From Prostheceraeus crozeri (taxonomy: Eukaryota > Platyhelminthes > Polycladida > Euryleptidae), in contig CAJQUW010007295.1 of the NCBI GenBank assembly GCA_907163375.1, positions 203,072 through 267,071 on the forward strand: a stretch of 64,000 nt of DNA, given 5' to 3'. A model generated the notes under the pieces. The model saw only the letters and a list, made by a program, of their open reading frames with translations. It had not been told where the DNA came from and did no database searches. Below, one piece after another: positions 1-10,399 of the stretch. Numbering within the stretch: the stretch's first letter is position 1; the number at the start of each line of letters is the position of its first letter. The translations under genes were made by a program, and so were the position numbers.

Positions 1-2997
1 CTTTGCCGGCCAACCATAGTTTGTATCCGAATTTTTGAAAATGTCTGATTTTAGGTGTTAAGGTACCAATTTATCGTGCTAGAATCTGCAATGAAGCGAT
101 GAAGATGTGGTCCTCATTTTTTCTCTGCTACAGTTATCTGACAATAAGAGTGATATGAGCCCATTATGACAACCATAAAGGAATAATCAGCCAATTATTA
201 TCATCACTCTTATGTTACAATCACTCGCATAAGTTGAAGTTAAAATATGACCGGCGGCCTCATTTGATATTTTCGAAAAAGAAATTAAAAATATTAATTA
301 TAGACTATTTGATTTGAATGAATTGACTAATAATTGGATGTATTCCTAATACGATTCAATTATTAATATTAATACATACTGGTCAAATCTATAAGTTTTG
401 GATAAACAACTGAGAAGTTTACAGTTTAGGATACAGGGAACGATTGTGAATAGCAAACCTCTTGAAAGAGCATGATAGATGACGTGGAGGTATCTGATAG
501 CATTGGGTTATGTTACAAATAGCAACTACTTCTCTTTGCCGGCCCCACCTTATTTGTATTCCGAATTTTTGAAAATGTCTGATTTTTAGGTGTTAAGTAA
601 CAATTTTAACGTTGCTAAAACTGCAAGAGCGATGAAGATGGGTCCTCATTTTCTCAGCTACAGTTATCTGACTATATAGAGTGGAAAGTGAAGCCTCATT
701 ATACAACCTTAGTAATAATCAGCATTATTACATCACCTTTTACATCACTATCGCAGAAGTTGAAGTTAAAATATGACCCGCGGCCACATTGAATATTCGA
801 AAAAATAAAAATTTTAATTTTGACTGATTTGATTTGATGAATTGACTAATAATTGATGTATTTCCAATACTAGACAACTATTAATATTTATACATGACTG
901 GTCAAAATCTAATAAAGTTTGGATAAACAACTGGAGAATGTTTCAGTTTGGATACAGGAGACGTTTGTGAATTAGCAAAACATCTTTGAAAGAGCGATGA
1001 TAGATGACGTGGAGGTATCTGATAGCATTGGGTTGATGTTTCATATGAGCAACTACTTCTCTTTGCCGGCCAACCAAAGTTTTGTATCCGAATTTTGAAA
1101 ATGTCTGATTTTTAGGTGTTAAGTAACCAATTTTATCGTGCTAAAATCTGCAATGAGCGATGAAGATGGGTCCTCATTTTCTCTGCTACAGTTATCTGAC
1201 AATATGAGTGGATAGTGAGCCCATTATGACAACCATTAAGGAATAATTCCAGCATTATTATCATCACTCTTTTACATGCACTTCGCAGAAGTTGAAGTTA
1301 AAATATGACCGGGCCGGCCTCATTTGATATTTCGAAAAAAATTAAAATTTTAATATTTTGACTGATTTGATTTGATGAATTGACTAATAATTGATGTATT
1401 CCTAATACTATTCAATTATTAATATTAATACATGACTGGTCAAATCTATAAAGTTTGGATAAACAACTGGAGAATGTTTCAGTTTGGATACAGGAGACGT
1501 TTGTGGAATAGCAAACATCTTGAAAGAGCGATGATAGATGACTGGTTGGAGGTATCTGATAAGCATTGGGTTGATGTTTCATATGAGCAACTACTTCTCT
1601 TTGCCGGCCAACCATAGTTTTGTATCCGAATTTTTGAAAATGTCTGATTTTAGGTGTTAAGTAACCAATTTTATCGTGGCCTAAAATCTGCAATGAGCGA
1701 TGAAGATGGGTCCTCATTTTCTCTGCCTCACAGTTATCTGACAATATGAGTGGATAGTGAGCCATTATGACAACCATTAAGGAATAATCAGCATTATTTA
1801 ATCATCACTCTTTTACATCACTTCGCAAGAAGTTGAAGTTAAAATATGACCGGCGGCCTCATTTGATATTTCGAAAAAAATTAAAATTTTAATTTTGACT
1901 GATTTGATTTGATGAATTGACTAATAATTGGATGTATTCCTAATACTATTCAATTATTAATATTAATACATGACTGGTCAAATCTATAAAGTTTGGATAA
2001 ACAACTGGAGAATGTTTCAGTTTGGATACAGGAGACGTTTGTGAATAGCAAACATCTTGAAAGAGCGATGATAGATGACGTGGAGGTATCTGATAGCATT
2101 GGGTTGATGTTTCATATGAGCAACTACTTCTCTTTGCCGGCCAACCATAGTTTGTATCCGAATTTTTGAAAATGTCTGATTTTAGGTGTTAAGTAACCAA
2201 TTTTATCGTGCTAAAATCTGCAATGAGCGATGAAGATGGGTCCTCATTTTCTCTGCTACAGTTATCTGACAATATGAGTGGATAGTGAGCCCATTATGAC
2301 AACCATTAAGGAATAATCAGCATTATTATCATCACTCTTTTACATCACTTCGCAGAAGTTGAAGTTAAAATATGACCGGCGGCCTCATTTGATATTTCGA
2401 AAAAAATTAAAATTTTAATTTTGACTGATTTGATTTGATGAATTGACTAATAATTGGATGTATTCCTAATACTATTCAATTATTAATATTAATACATGAC
2501 TGGTCAAATTCTATAAAGTTTGGATAAACAACTGGAGAATGTTTCAGTTTGGATACAGGAGACGTTTGTGAATAGCAAACATCTTGAAAGAGCGATGATA
2601 GATGACGTGGAGGTATCTGATAGCATTGGGTTGATGTTTCATATGAGCAACTACTTCTCTTTGCCGGCCAACCATAGTTTGTATCCGAATTTTTGAAAAT
2701 GTCTGATTTTAGGTGTTAAGTAACCAATTTTATCGTGCTAAAATCTGCAATGAGCGATGAAGATGGGTCCTCATTTTCTCTGCTACAGTTATCTGACAAT
2801 ATGAGTGGATAGTGAGCCCATTATGACAACCATTAAGGAATAATCAGCATTATTATCATCACTCTTTTACATCACTTCGCAGAAGTTGAAGTTAAAATAT
2901 GACCGGCGGCCTCATTTGATATTTCGAAAAAAATTAAAATTTTAATTTTGACTGATTTGATTTGATGAATTGACTAATAATTGGATGTATTCCTAAT
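1..2997. repeat. ~530-bp satellite array, about 5.6 copies
   Basis: A head-to-tail array. The anchor word ctttgccggcc (or its variant) begins at 1, 534, 1061, 1599, 2132 and 2659, giving spacings of 533, 527, 538, 533 and 527 bases. The array stops inside a unit at about 2997, where the inverted-repeat end of the next element begins. Copies from about 1600 on are nearly identical; copies before that differ mainly by one-base insertions and deletions, including homopolymer length changes. No unit has a reading frame shared by all copies, so I treat it as non-coding satellite DNA. Confidence 0.93.
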
Positions 2998-3002
2998 AAT
3001 TT

Positions 3003-3036
3003 GCACATGGGGAAATCCGCCGAAAATGTGCATTTT
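3003..3036 (+). repeat. Left terminal inverted repeat of the 4.9 kb element
   Basis: A 34-base segment matching the reverse complement of 7903-7936 with about four mismatches. It begins exactly where the satellite array ends. Confidence 0.75.
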
Positions 3037-3177
3037 GGGTTGTCAAAAAGAAAAGTTTTCAAATCAAATGATTTGATAGGCTAAATTACTGAGGATGATG
3101 CAGGAAAGATATGTAGATATGGCAACCACACCATTTATTATTTTCATGCTTTTGTTTGGCAATGCATGTTTTGGCAA

Positions 3178-3236
3178 CGTCGGTCTTATGACATACGCCG
3201 TCGGTCTTACGACATAAGCCGTCGGTCTTATGACAT
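3178..3236 (+). repeat. Three 21-bp subterminal motif units
   Basis: The 17-base core cgtcggtcttatgacat occurs at 3178-3194, 3199-3215 (one mismatch) and 3220-3236, spaced 21 bases apart. The same core recurs near the right end of the element (7143-7546). Motifs repeated near both ends of a TIR element are often transposase binding sites; that role is inferred. Confidence 0.8.
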
Positions 3237-3634
3237 CCTGACTGGAATCTTTACATCAAGCGCGCCGGCACCAAATTCTATTTATAGATTATTCCAGACT
3301 AAGGCGCGCCGGGAACAAAATCTATTTATTGATCCTTCCGGATTAAAGCGCACCGGCACCAAATTCTATTTATAGTTTCTACTCAATAAAAATCCGCATG
3401 ATGACTTTTAAATGCGCGCTGTAACCGAACACAGTAATTTAACTTGAACAAGTACGCTATCATCCTTTCATTCGCAATATTTTTTGCGTTATATTTGCAC
3501 GAACGAGTAGTATCCTGAACTACTTCATCAAAGGCCAAAGCGCGCCGGGATGTTCTATTTTTAGAAGATATCGCTTATCGAGCGCGCCGGCGCGCCGGAT
3601 TAATCCAGCAAAACATGTAAAGATTCCAGTCGGG
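3237..3634. mobile_element. 398-bp nested MITE with 8-bp target duplication
   Basis: Terminal inverted repeats of 20 bases with one mismatch lie at 3237-3256 (cctgactggaatctttacat) and 3615-3634. Immediately outside both ends is the same 8-base word tatgacat (3229-3236 and 3635-3642), a target duplication of hAT-like length. The interior contains GC-rich repeats with gcgcgccgg next to caaattctatttatag at about 3260, 3302 and 3348, unlike the AT-rich surroundings. It is inserted in the third subterminal motif of the host transposon. No coding capacity. Confidence 0.85.
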
Positions 3635-4446
3635 TATGACATCAACCATCGATCTTGTGACAAGTGTGACTTATTGAATTGAAAATGTGTTTCGGTGTGC
3701 TCTGGATGGGCAATGCGCCTGATTTAAAATTACTGGTAAACTCGATTTCAGATAATACTAAACTATACTTAATTAACTAATGTACATGTGCATACAATAT
3801 TGTCCATATCAATCTATCACTATTGCAATATTTTCAGGTTATGTATCGATATAGGCCTACATAGCCCTGTATGTGTACTACACACATACCACATTTCATG
3901 TATGATAATATTCAATATGCGTGATGTTACAGCCTGCAAGTTATCGCTACCATTAAAAATTTGAATAGGAAAACATGTTTCTAATAATGCTGTTAAAATT
4001 TCGCATCGTGCGTGCAAATAACATTTACTATATCAAAAATTCCTGTGTGAAATGCCTTACAAATAGTCTGCCATAATTGTCACATTTTCCACTCTTTCGT
4101 ATTGTAAGATGTACAACCGGCGCTACAATGGCATGACAGTTCGCGATAAAACACATGCTGACCCGTCCACACGACTTGGTGAGTGTTCATTATTTCCATC
4201 ATTGGCCTCAGATTTTTCTGCAACAACCTCATCTGGTCAATCTCTCGAGCGCTCACCTGTGCGGAAGAAAAGGATTGTGTAGAAATTAAGATGGGTAGGC
4301 CGACACGTTTCTACGTTTCAGGCCACATGAATGTATACTTTCGTGTCAAACTGTTTTAGTCATCGTTAGGCTCAGTCGTTTACATTGTAAAGGCGTGTAA
4401 AAAGTTCATATTAAAAGAAGTTAGTGAGCATTTTAAAGTTTTAGCA

Positions 4447-4743
4447 TTATAATAAATATGAATTAAATTCTCTCACCAATTTGTGTATTATCTTTGTGGA
4501 TGAATTTGTCAGTACTCCAATCAAATCTTCGGCAGACTCAATATTATTACCACGAGCGACGCTACTATCTGCCATACGTTTGACGACTGCACCTATACCG
4601 TCCGCATGACCCATGCCATGTCCGGACTCAGTGTAAATCCATTCATATTCCGATATCCCATGTACTTTGCAGACGTGGGTCATTAAGTACAGCGTGTTTC
4701 GATTCTGGCACTGACTCGATGGGGAATCAGACACTATGGTCAG
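4447..4743 (-). pseudogene. Transposase segment 4 (SDSPSSQ / SGHG region)
   Basis: Starts after a ttgttgtag acceptor. Carries the second and third catalytic-type motifs. A possible donor GTGAGA follows ...HKL near 4470, so a further 3' exon may have existed; otherwise the frame stops at 4447. Confidence 0.55.
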
Positions 4744-5157
4744 CTACAACAAGGAGTTACAAAATGAAAATGATGATTGTAAAGATCAAATCTACAAATC
4801 GTAGTTGATATTCAATGCTCATATATGATATTACCCATATTGTACTAGGATTTGAATTCAGAATCAAGTTAGTTTGTAATATGATTTCATTAGTTCGTCC
4901 TGAAGATGGATGCTGTGGACATCCGAATCGCTGGCATTGCAATAATTAAATGATTTGCAAGAATTGCATTTACGTTTTCCAACAATATAACTATCAGTTT
5001 ATTGAAAATTGGAGAAATGTTATATTCAAGTGAAAATTATATTGACTGCGATATTTATTTAATAATTCCTGTTTAACTTACTTTTATGAGTATGCATACA
5101 TCGGCATAATCCCTTTAAAAGACGAAATTTTCGCGTATTACAAATGCATTTGCTTAC

Positions 5158-5525
5158 TTTTTTTATTGGATTAGTTGGCTTTAAATCTTAAGATTGCATT
5201 AAGATGTGCAGCGATTGCATCCGCAGTTTTTCCGTCTATCATCTGAGACTGTTACAAATCCATTTGCAGGGGATCCGGTCATATAGTAAACACCCTGGTG
5301 AATAGTCACTTGATTCCTATTGCCGAAATGAGCAGCTTGTACCTCCTCGCCCCGTTTACACGGATAGTTTTCGGAGAAGTCAGTATTTAGCAAAATCTCG
5401 TCCTTCAGGTTTTCTTTTGAGCTTCGTATCTCTCTGAATTGGCGCCTGATTTTATACTCATGTAGCGCATGTGCTGTCAGGACTTTCTCAAAACGCTGAG
5501 CAAGGACGACAGCACTCTCAACTTT
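5158..5525 (-). pseudogene. Transposase segment 3 (DFSENY / QAAHFG region)
   Basis: Starts after a TAG acceptor and ends near a GTAAGC donor. Contains the first catalytic-type motif. A one-base slip in the A run near 5212 shifts frame, and a TAA lies just before the donor. Confidence 0.55.
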
Positions 5526-6054
5526 CTACAATAACATGATTGACTAATTAGTCCAATTCTAAAGTACTTTTCAATGATAGAAAGTTTGGTAATTGTTTAT
5601 TACCATCATTCTACAGGAATATCGTATACTTTTTTGGATGCTGCACATTAGCGTTTATGCCTCGGTAATTATTGTAATTACAACTATTATCATCAGTCAA
5701 ATCTTCACATAAATTGACAAAGTTATACGCTGCACTTGACTTGTTACTTCTCAATTACATTCGCATTACGGTTATCATCATATTTAGAAATGACTCCTCC
5801 TTACTTTACTTGTCAACCCAAAAGTGACAAACAAAAAATACTTATCAATATTGCATGATCAAAAGTAACATAAAACATCTAACATATCCACTCCACAGCT
5901 GCAAGTATATATGGTCCCTACATATATTAAAGCGTTGTCGTCCGTTCATGTACGTCAATTTCCCTGTAAAAGATACTGTGCATGTATGCATGATGTAGTC
6001 AATGCGTGCTTATAGAAATGAAGAAATTAAAGCAGAGAAATAAATATGTCTTAC

Positions 6055-6250
6055 CGAAATGCATTTGGTTGTTGAATAATTGTATTCGTCAATGATCTTA
6101 TCCCAACGAAAATATTTCAAAATTGTTGATCTTATCTTTGATCCATCTATTGCTGATGACGATTTGCAAGTTTCACATCTGCTTTCACAGCATTTGATGT
6201 CGTCGATTGAGCAAAGTATGTTTGCCAGTAAGGTCGACACATTCCGGGAA
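6055..6250 (-). pseudogene. Transposase segment 2 (cysteine cluster)
   Basis: Contains CCESRCETC and ends at a GTAAGA donor directly after 6055 in phase 0, which joins in frame to the segment beginning at 5525. The 5' limit is uncertain. Confidence 0.5.
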
Positions 6251-6783
6251 TTAATGATGTTGTTCATGAAAAGTGCGTCAGTCATGAGCAGAAAAATATA
6301 TTTTAAATTAATTAGTATCAACATATAAGTTTATCGGTCAGTATCAATAATACAAATTTCGTACAATAACATTTAGTGATAGATGTTATAGAATGAGAAA
6401 TATTACGGCTTTACTATTACATCTATCAAAAGATATAGCATTGAATGGGATCAAATTCTTGCTCAGTATAGGCTAAATGTGCCTATGTATGCGTATCTAA
6501 TTTGCTTATGAACAAGTTGCTATAATTTGTACGTAGGTTGTGATTATAATGAAGTTATCAATATTTTGTTGATTTTAAACAACTTAGGCATTGTAAAAAT
6601 AGGCTATAATTCAAAAATTTGAAATATAAGAACTATAAGAGAATGAAATATAGTGAGAAAATTGAGTACATGTAGATCTACCAGTGTCTCTGTCATTACT
6701 ATTTACTGATTGTAGATAATGAAGCCTGATTTGTTATCATGTTCACCGAAAATATTGTAAAAAAAGTAATGGTTTCAGCCTAC

Positions 6784-6990
6784 CTGCAAATTTGAGCACT
6801 TGATACACAAACATTGGTCTCGATCGTTGATTCGAGGACGCAACCCCCGGAAAGGCCGGTTTTTGAAAAAGGTCGTTCTTCCAATGCAGTTTGTGCTAGA
6901 CTCTGCTTGGAACTTTTCAAACAAGAGCTCCTATGAGAAATTCATATATCGCTTCTGCATCTTAGTTTTGTTCTTTGTAATTGTCTCCTT
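6784..6990 (-). pseudogene. Transposase segment 1 (zinc-binding N-terminal part)
   Basis: Reads through a basic stretch into CLCIKC and stops at a consensus donor (GCAG|GTAGGC, boundary 6784/6783). The upstream limit is not visible; 6990 is approximate. Confidence 0.4.
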
Positions 6991-7142
6991 TTTCCCTGCA
7001 GTCATGCGACTATTGTAGTTTCGACAATAAAACTCCCTAATCTTCTCTTCGATTGCGTGATTACTTTTTCGAGATGACTGTCGAGGTTGACTTTTCATCT
7101 TATGGCGATATCATCTTGCCATGTCAGCAGATCGACAGGACG

Positions 7143-7546
7143 TGTCATAAGACCGACGGCGTTGGTCTTATGAACATTTGTGCTGTTTTTTAACCCTCAA
7201 AAGTATATCTGATGACTCAATTTAGTATTTATCTAGTTCCTCTTGTAGAATGTGATTGGTGCAATACTGTTTTGAAGTTTGTTTTTGTTAACTATGTCGC
7301 ATAATTGCAGTGTGTCCTATCTACGAGGCGTCGGTCTTATGACATTTGTGGTAACTCCTGATCAAAGGCTTGGTCTTTATCAGCTTATATGAGATGATTA
7401 CTTAAATCAACATTCTTATCCTCCTGACATAAGAAAATATCCATCAAAACGCTATGTAAAACTTAACTAAACTTCGCTTTTTAATCAGACTTCGTCATGT
7501 ACCAGGCGTCGGTCTTATGACAAAATCACCGTCGGTCTTATGACAT
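7143..7546. repeat. Right-side subterminal motif copies
   Basis: The core cgtcggtcttatgacat recurs as an inverted copy at 7143-7158, a degenerate direct copy at 7161-7177, and direct copies at 7329-7345, 7507-7522 and 7530-7546. With the left cluster this makes eight copies confined to the two flanks of one TIR element. Confidence 0.8.
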
Positions 7547-7902
7547 TAAATTTACAGGAAACTCCTAGTAAGCCATTTTCAGGACCCAAAAGAAAGAATT
7601 TCAGTCTTGTATTATTTGATCTGTCAAATTTGGCATAAATTGAGGCATATTTGAGAAAAAGATTTGGTAGAATTACTTTACTCATAATTAAAAAATTGTG
7701 TAAGTTTAGGTTCGAGCGCTGTGGAACGTCAAAAAATGGGAAATTTCTACTGTTATGAATATTTTTTTGATATAAACAATCATGACATAATGGTTAAGGA
7801 ATGGGACGATACCAGATAATGCTGCGTCTTTCTAAGGAAAGTGAACATTGAGAGAATAATGACATAATTTGAAAATTAGAATCATCGGAAACGAATTTCG
7901 CG

Positions 7903-7936
7903 AAAATGCACATTTTTGGCGGATTTACCCATATGC
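7903..7936 (-). repeat. Right terminal inverted repeat of the 4.9 kb element
   Basis: Reverse complement of 3003-3036 with about four mismatches in 34 bases. Confidence 0.75.
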
Positions 7937-7989
7937 GTCATCAGCCGAATGCGTTGCAATCACGCAATATTGCATGAACATGTCGTCTC

Positions 7990-9420
7990 ACCAATGCAAC
8001 AATTGATTATGTTAGCACCGATCTTGCTGCTAAAATCATAAACAAAATGGACATAGGTAATAAAAACATCTACATGATAAGTGATCATAACCATAACCTA
8101 ATGGGTACTACGTTGAAAATTGACATGAATTACAAAAAATGTTTTAATGAAATTACTGATGTGAAGAAAAAGACGTGAATTATTACTGGATCAAGCAAAT
8201 ATAGTGAAATAAATCAAATTCGGAACTGAGATCATTAAATATGTTGAAGAAAACAAGCAATCAAATCTGGAAGAATTCGAATTAATGATTAGTCAAAATG
8301 CAGACAAGTTGATATCTACGAACTCCAATGGGCCTTAATACAGCTAGCTCTAATTATATTATTATTTTTTGATTTTCGCATTTGAATTCTTTTTAAGCGG
8401 TCAAGTTGTTTCCTGTGTATTAATGTCTTTGACATATTGCTAATCTTATTACGTACATGACTTGAGCTCGGTGCAACAAATACAAATATAGTTCTTACAT
8501 AGATAAGCCTACGTCCTATGTACAAAGTCTAAGAATCACTGTTCAACTCAAGTGACAAAAGAATGACCAAATTATATTAATGATCCAGTTATATGATTAG
8601 CAAAGAAGCAATTAAAAAGAAGCACTCTAAGATCTTACAATGAAAAAGCACGTAAAGCCTTTGATGAAGACGTCGACATAAAGCGTGAAGAATACTGGAA
8701 GAAATCAAACTAGAAGTAAAGGAAATGCTTGAAAATGAAGGAAGATACCATGATTAAAGGACAGCAAAGAAGCTAAAAGAAAATGCAAATAACTTCAGAA
8801 GGAAAGATGCACATGATCTCATTGGAAACTGAATTTAACTAATAGAAATGAAATGAATATTATTGAAAATAGAGATGATGAAGTAAAATTGATAATGAAT
8901 TAGCCAATAAACTTTAACTATAATATTGGGAGGACTCATCCTCTGAAGAAGCTAAGTGAAACAATGCAAACTTGATGATGGATGGTATCAGATTCAATGA
9001 AGTTCAGAGATTAATCGAAATGGATCACAATTACACAATCCCTATGAAAATAGATAAGTTTAATATAAATGAAAATGAAGTTTGTAAGGTTATGACAAGT
9101 CTCAAAAATAAACAGCAACAGTTGTTAACGGAACAACTACAGAAATATGCAAGTCCCTATTGTGTAACTCCTCGACGGTCAGATATTTGGCCGAACATTT
9201 CAATAAAATTCTGACAACAGGATTGTCAGAATCTTGGTTGGTTAGTAAAATAATCTTGATCCCAAAATCGAAAAATGATCTAGTAGCATATGCTACAAAG
9301 ATTTTCGTCTTATTACAGTTAATTGTTTTGAAATTTACGAAATACGTTGGCAACATTAAACAGTCACCTGCAATGATAATGATCATGTTTCGATCAGGCA
9401 GCCTATGTTAAGTGATGCGA
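7990..9420 (+). pseudogene. Badly decayed LINE (endonuclease-reverse transcriptase relic)
   Basis: Frame-hopping translation shows the end of an apurinic-type endonuclease domain near 8075-8140 (MISDHNHNLMGTTLKI) and the beginning of a reverse transcriptase near 9180-9290 (WLVSKIILIPKSKN). Between them run lysine- and glutamate-rich stretches with many stops. Neither domain is complete. I cannot assign the clade. It begins about 50 bases beyond the right end of the TIR element. Confidence 0.6.
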
Positions 9421-9867
9421 ACCCAGGTGGAAAATCAAAGTGTGTAAGAGGTTATTCAAAACAAAATCTAATAATCCCCAACACTTTCCGATCTACAAGA
9501 TTTTAAATTGATTTCTTGGAAAAGCCAAGTTCGGTGATTGTAAGTAAAAACATTGGCTATAATTAACGATATATTACGACGGGGATGGTTGTTTTCTTCG
9601 ACACTCAATCCTTGTGAAGAATAAAATTATAAACAAACAGCATTTATTAAATTTTATTAAAATTTTACCAATATAAATTTTTACGAATATAAACAGTCTG
9701 GTGTATGTAATATGTTTATATCTAATATAAACACATTATATAGATTATATAAAATTATTATTCATCAAAATTCCTTTCAATGAAATGAAAAATAATTTCA
9801 TTAGATATTATATTCAAGCTCTGAACAAACTGATAATAACATTTGTTTTTTTAAAATACAATTAAAC
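9421..9867. other. AT-rich spacer without recognised content
   Basis: Runs of A and T with words such as tataaaca and attattaaa; no reading frame or repeat that I can name. Confidence 0.5.
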
Positions 9868-10205
9868 ATGTACATTCTTGGAGTGTTTGATTTCAAAGCA
9901 TGGAAATGTTCAAAGTCACAGCCTGTAGGTAATCCATCAGCGGCATTTCGTTTTCTGAATAGAGTTTATGTAATTTTAACAGCGCTTTCGCTTTTTCAAT
10001 ACATTTCTTCCACTTTTTTGGTGGAATTTCACCACTTTTCATGTATTCGATTATGCAATGTTCAACTTTCGTTTAATTTTGCGTTAGTAATCCAATCAGG
10101 TCCATTAATCCTATATGACTACGACCACCTATCACACTGATGGTATGGTGATGGCTTTCTATCACATTATTTGTTCTATGCAGCCCATCGTATTGATCCG
10201 TAAAC
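9868..10205 (-). pseudogene. MULE-like transposase C-terminal fragment
   Basis: On the - strand one frame runs from about 10205 to 9868 with a single in-frame TAA near 10080. It starts with RTNNVIESHHH and continues through GLMDLIGLL and then a lysine-rich helix. The TNN.ES.H motif followed by a leucine-rich helix is typical of the C-terminal part of Mutator-like transposase relatives in animals. Only this fragment is seen; the catalytic core and ends are absent. A reading frame on the + strand over the same bases is a shadow. Confidence 0.5.
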
Positions 10206-10399
10206 ATTCCATTGCTTGATTTTGAATTTTGGTTCTCTTCTTATTTCTCGTCCGGCAACCCTGCGAATAATAGGCCTACGAACATATGTTTATCAAAATA
10301 ACCAGAAAGTTCTTTTTAATTTAATAGCTTTTCAACAGCAGAAAAATCCTTCAAGGACATCTTCTTCTTTGAGGAACGAAATCGCAACCATCATCTTCA

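Larger units (their letters stand above)
4447..6990 (-). pseudogene. DDE-type transposase-like gene, intron-containing, decayed
   Basis: Four separated - strand segments read as one protein family that I know from many invertebrate genomes but cannot name with certainty. In gene order: about 6990-6784 with CLCIKC; about 6250-6055 with a cysteine cluster CCESRCETC; 5525-5158 with DFSENY and QAAHFG; 4743-4447 with SDSPSSQ and ESGHGMGHADGIG. The conserved acidic residues and the SDSPSSQ and SGHG motifs look like an RNase H-fold DDE core. Splice signals fit: donors GTAGGC after 6784 and GTAAGA after 6055, acceptors before 5525 and 4743, the last with a clear pyrimidine tract. The third segment has a one-base frame slip in an A run near 5212 and a stop before its donor. 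Lies inside the 3003-7936 TIR element and presumably mobilised it. Confidence 0.6.
3003..7936 (-). mobile_element. 4.9 kb TIR DNA transposon with a split transposase gene
   Basis: The ends are imperfect inverted repeats: 3003-3036 and 7903-7936 match at about 30 of 34 positions, both built around aaatccgcc followed by aaaatgtgcatttt. Between them lie a transposase-like gene on the - strand (pieces between 4447 and 6990) and several copies of the motif cgtcggtcttatgacat near both ends. I see no clear target-site duplication; the left end abuts a truncated satellite unit. The combination of TIRs, subterminal repeats and a transposase gene in between supports one autonomous-type element, now decayed. 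A nested MITE lies at 3237-3634. Confidence 0.7.

Noticed and set aside
1412..1777. Open frames on both strands inside the third satellite unit
   Set aside because: They exist only because of extra single bases in this copy; the same frames are closed in the cleaner copies.
1..2997. Possible CRISPR-like array
   Set aside because: The whole ~530-bp unit repeats without unique spacers, and the window is eukaryotic.
9868..10140. 90-codon + strand frame
   Set aside because: It is antisense to the MULE-like fragment, whose - strand reading has recognisable motifs.
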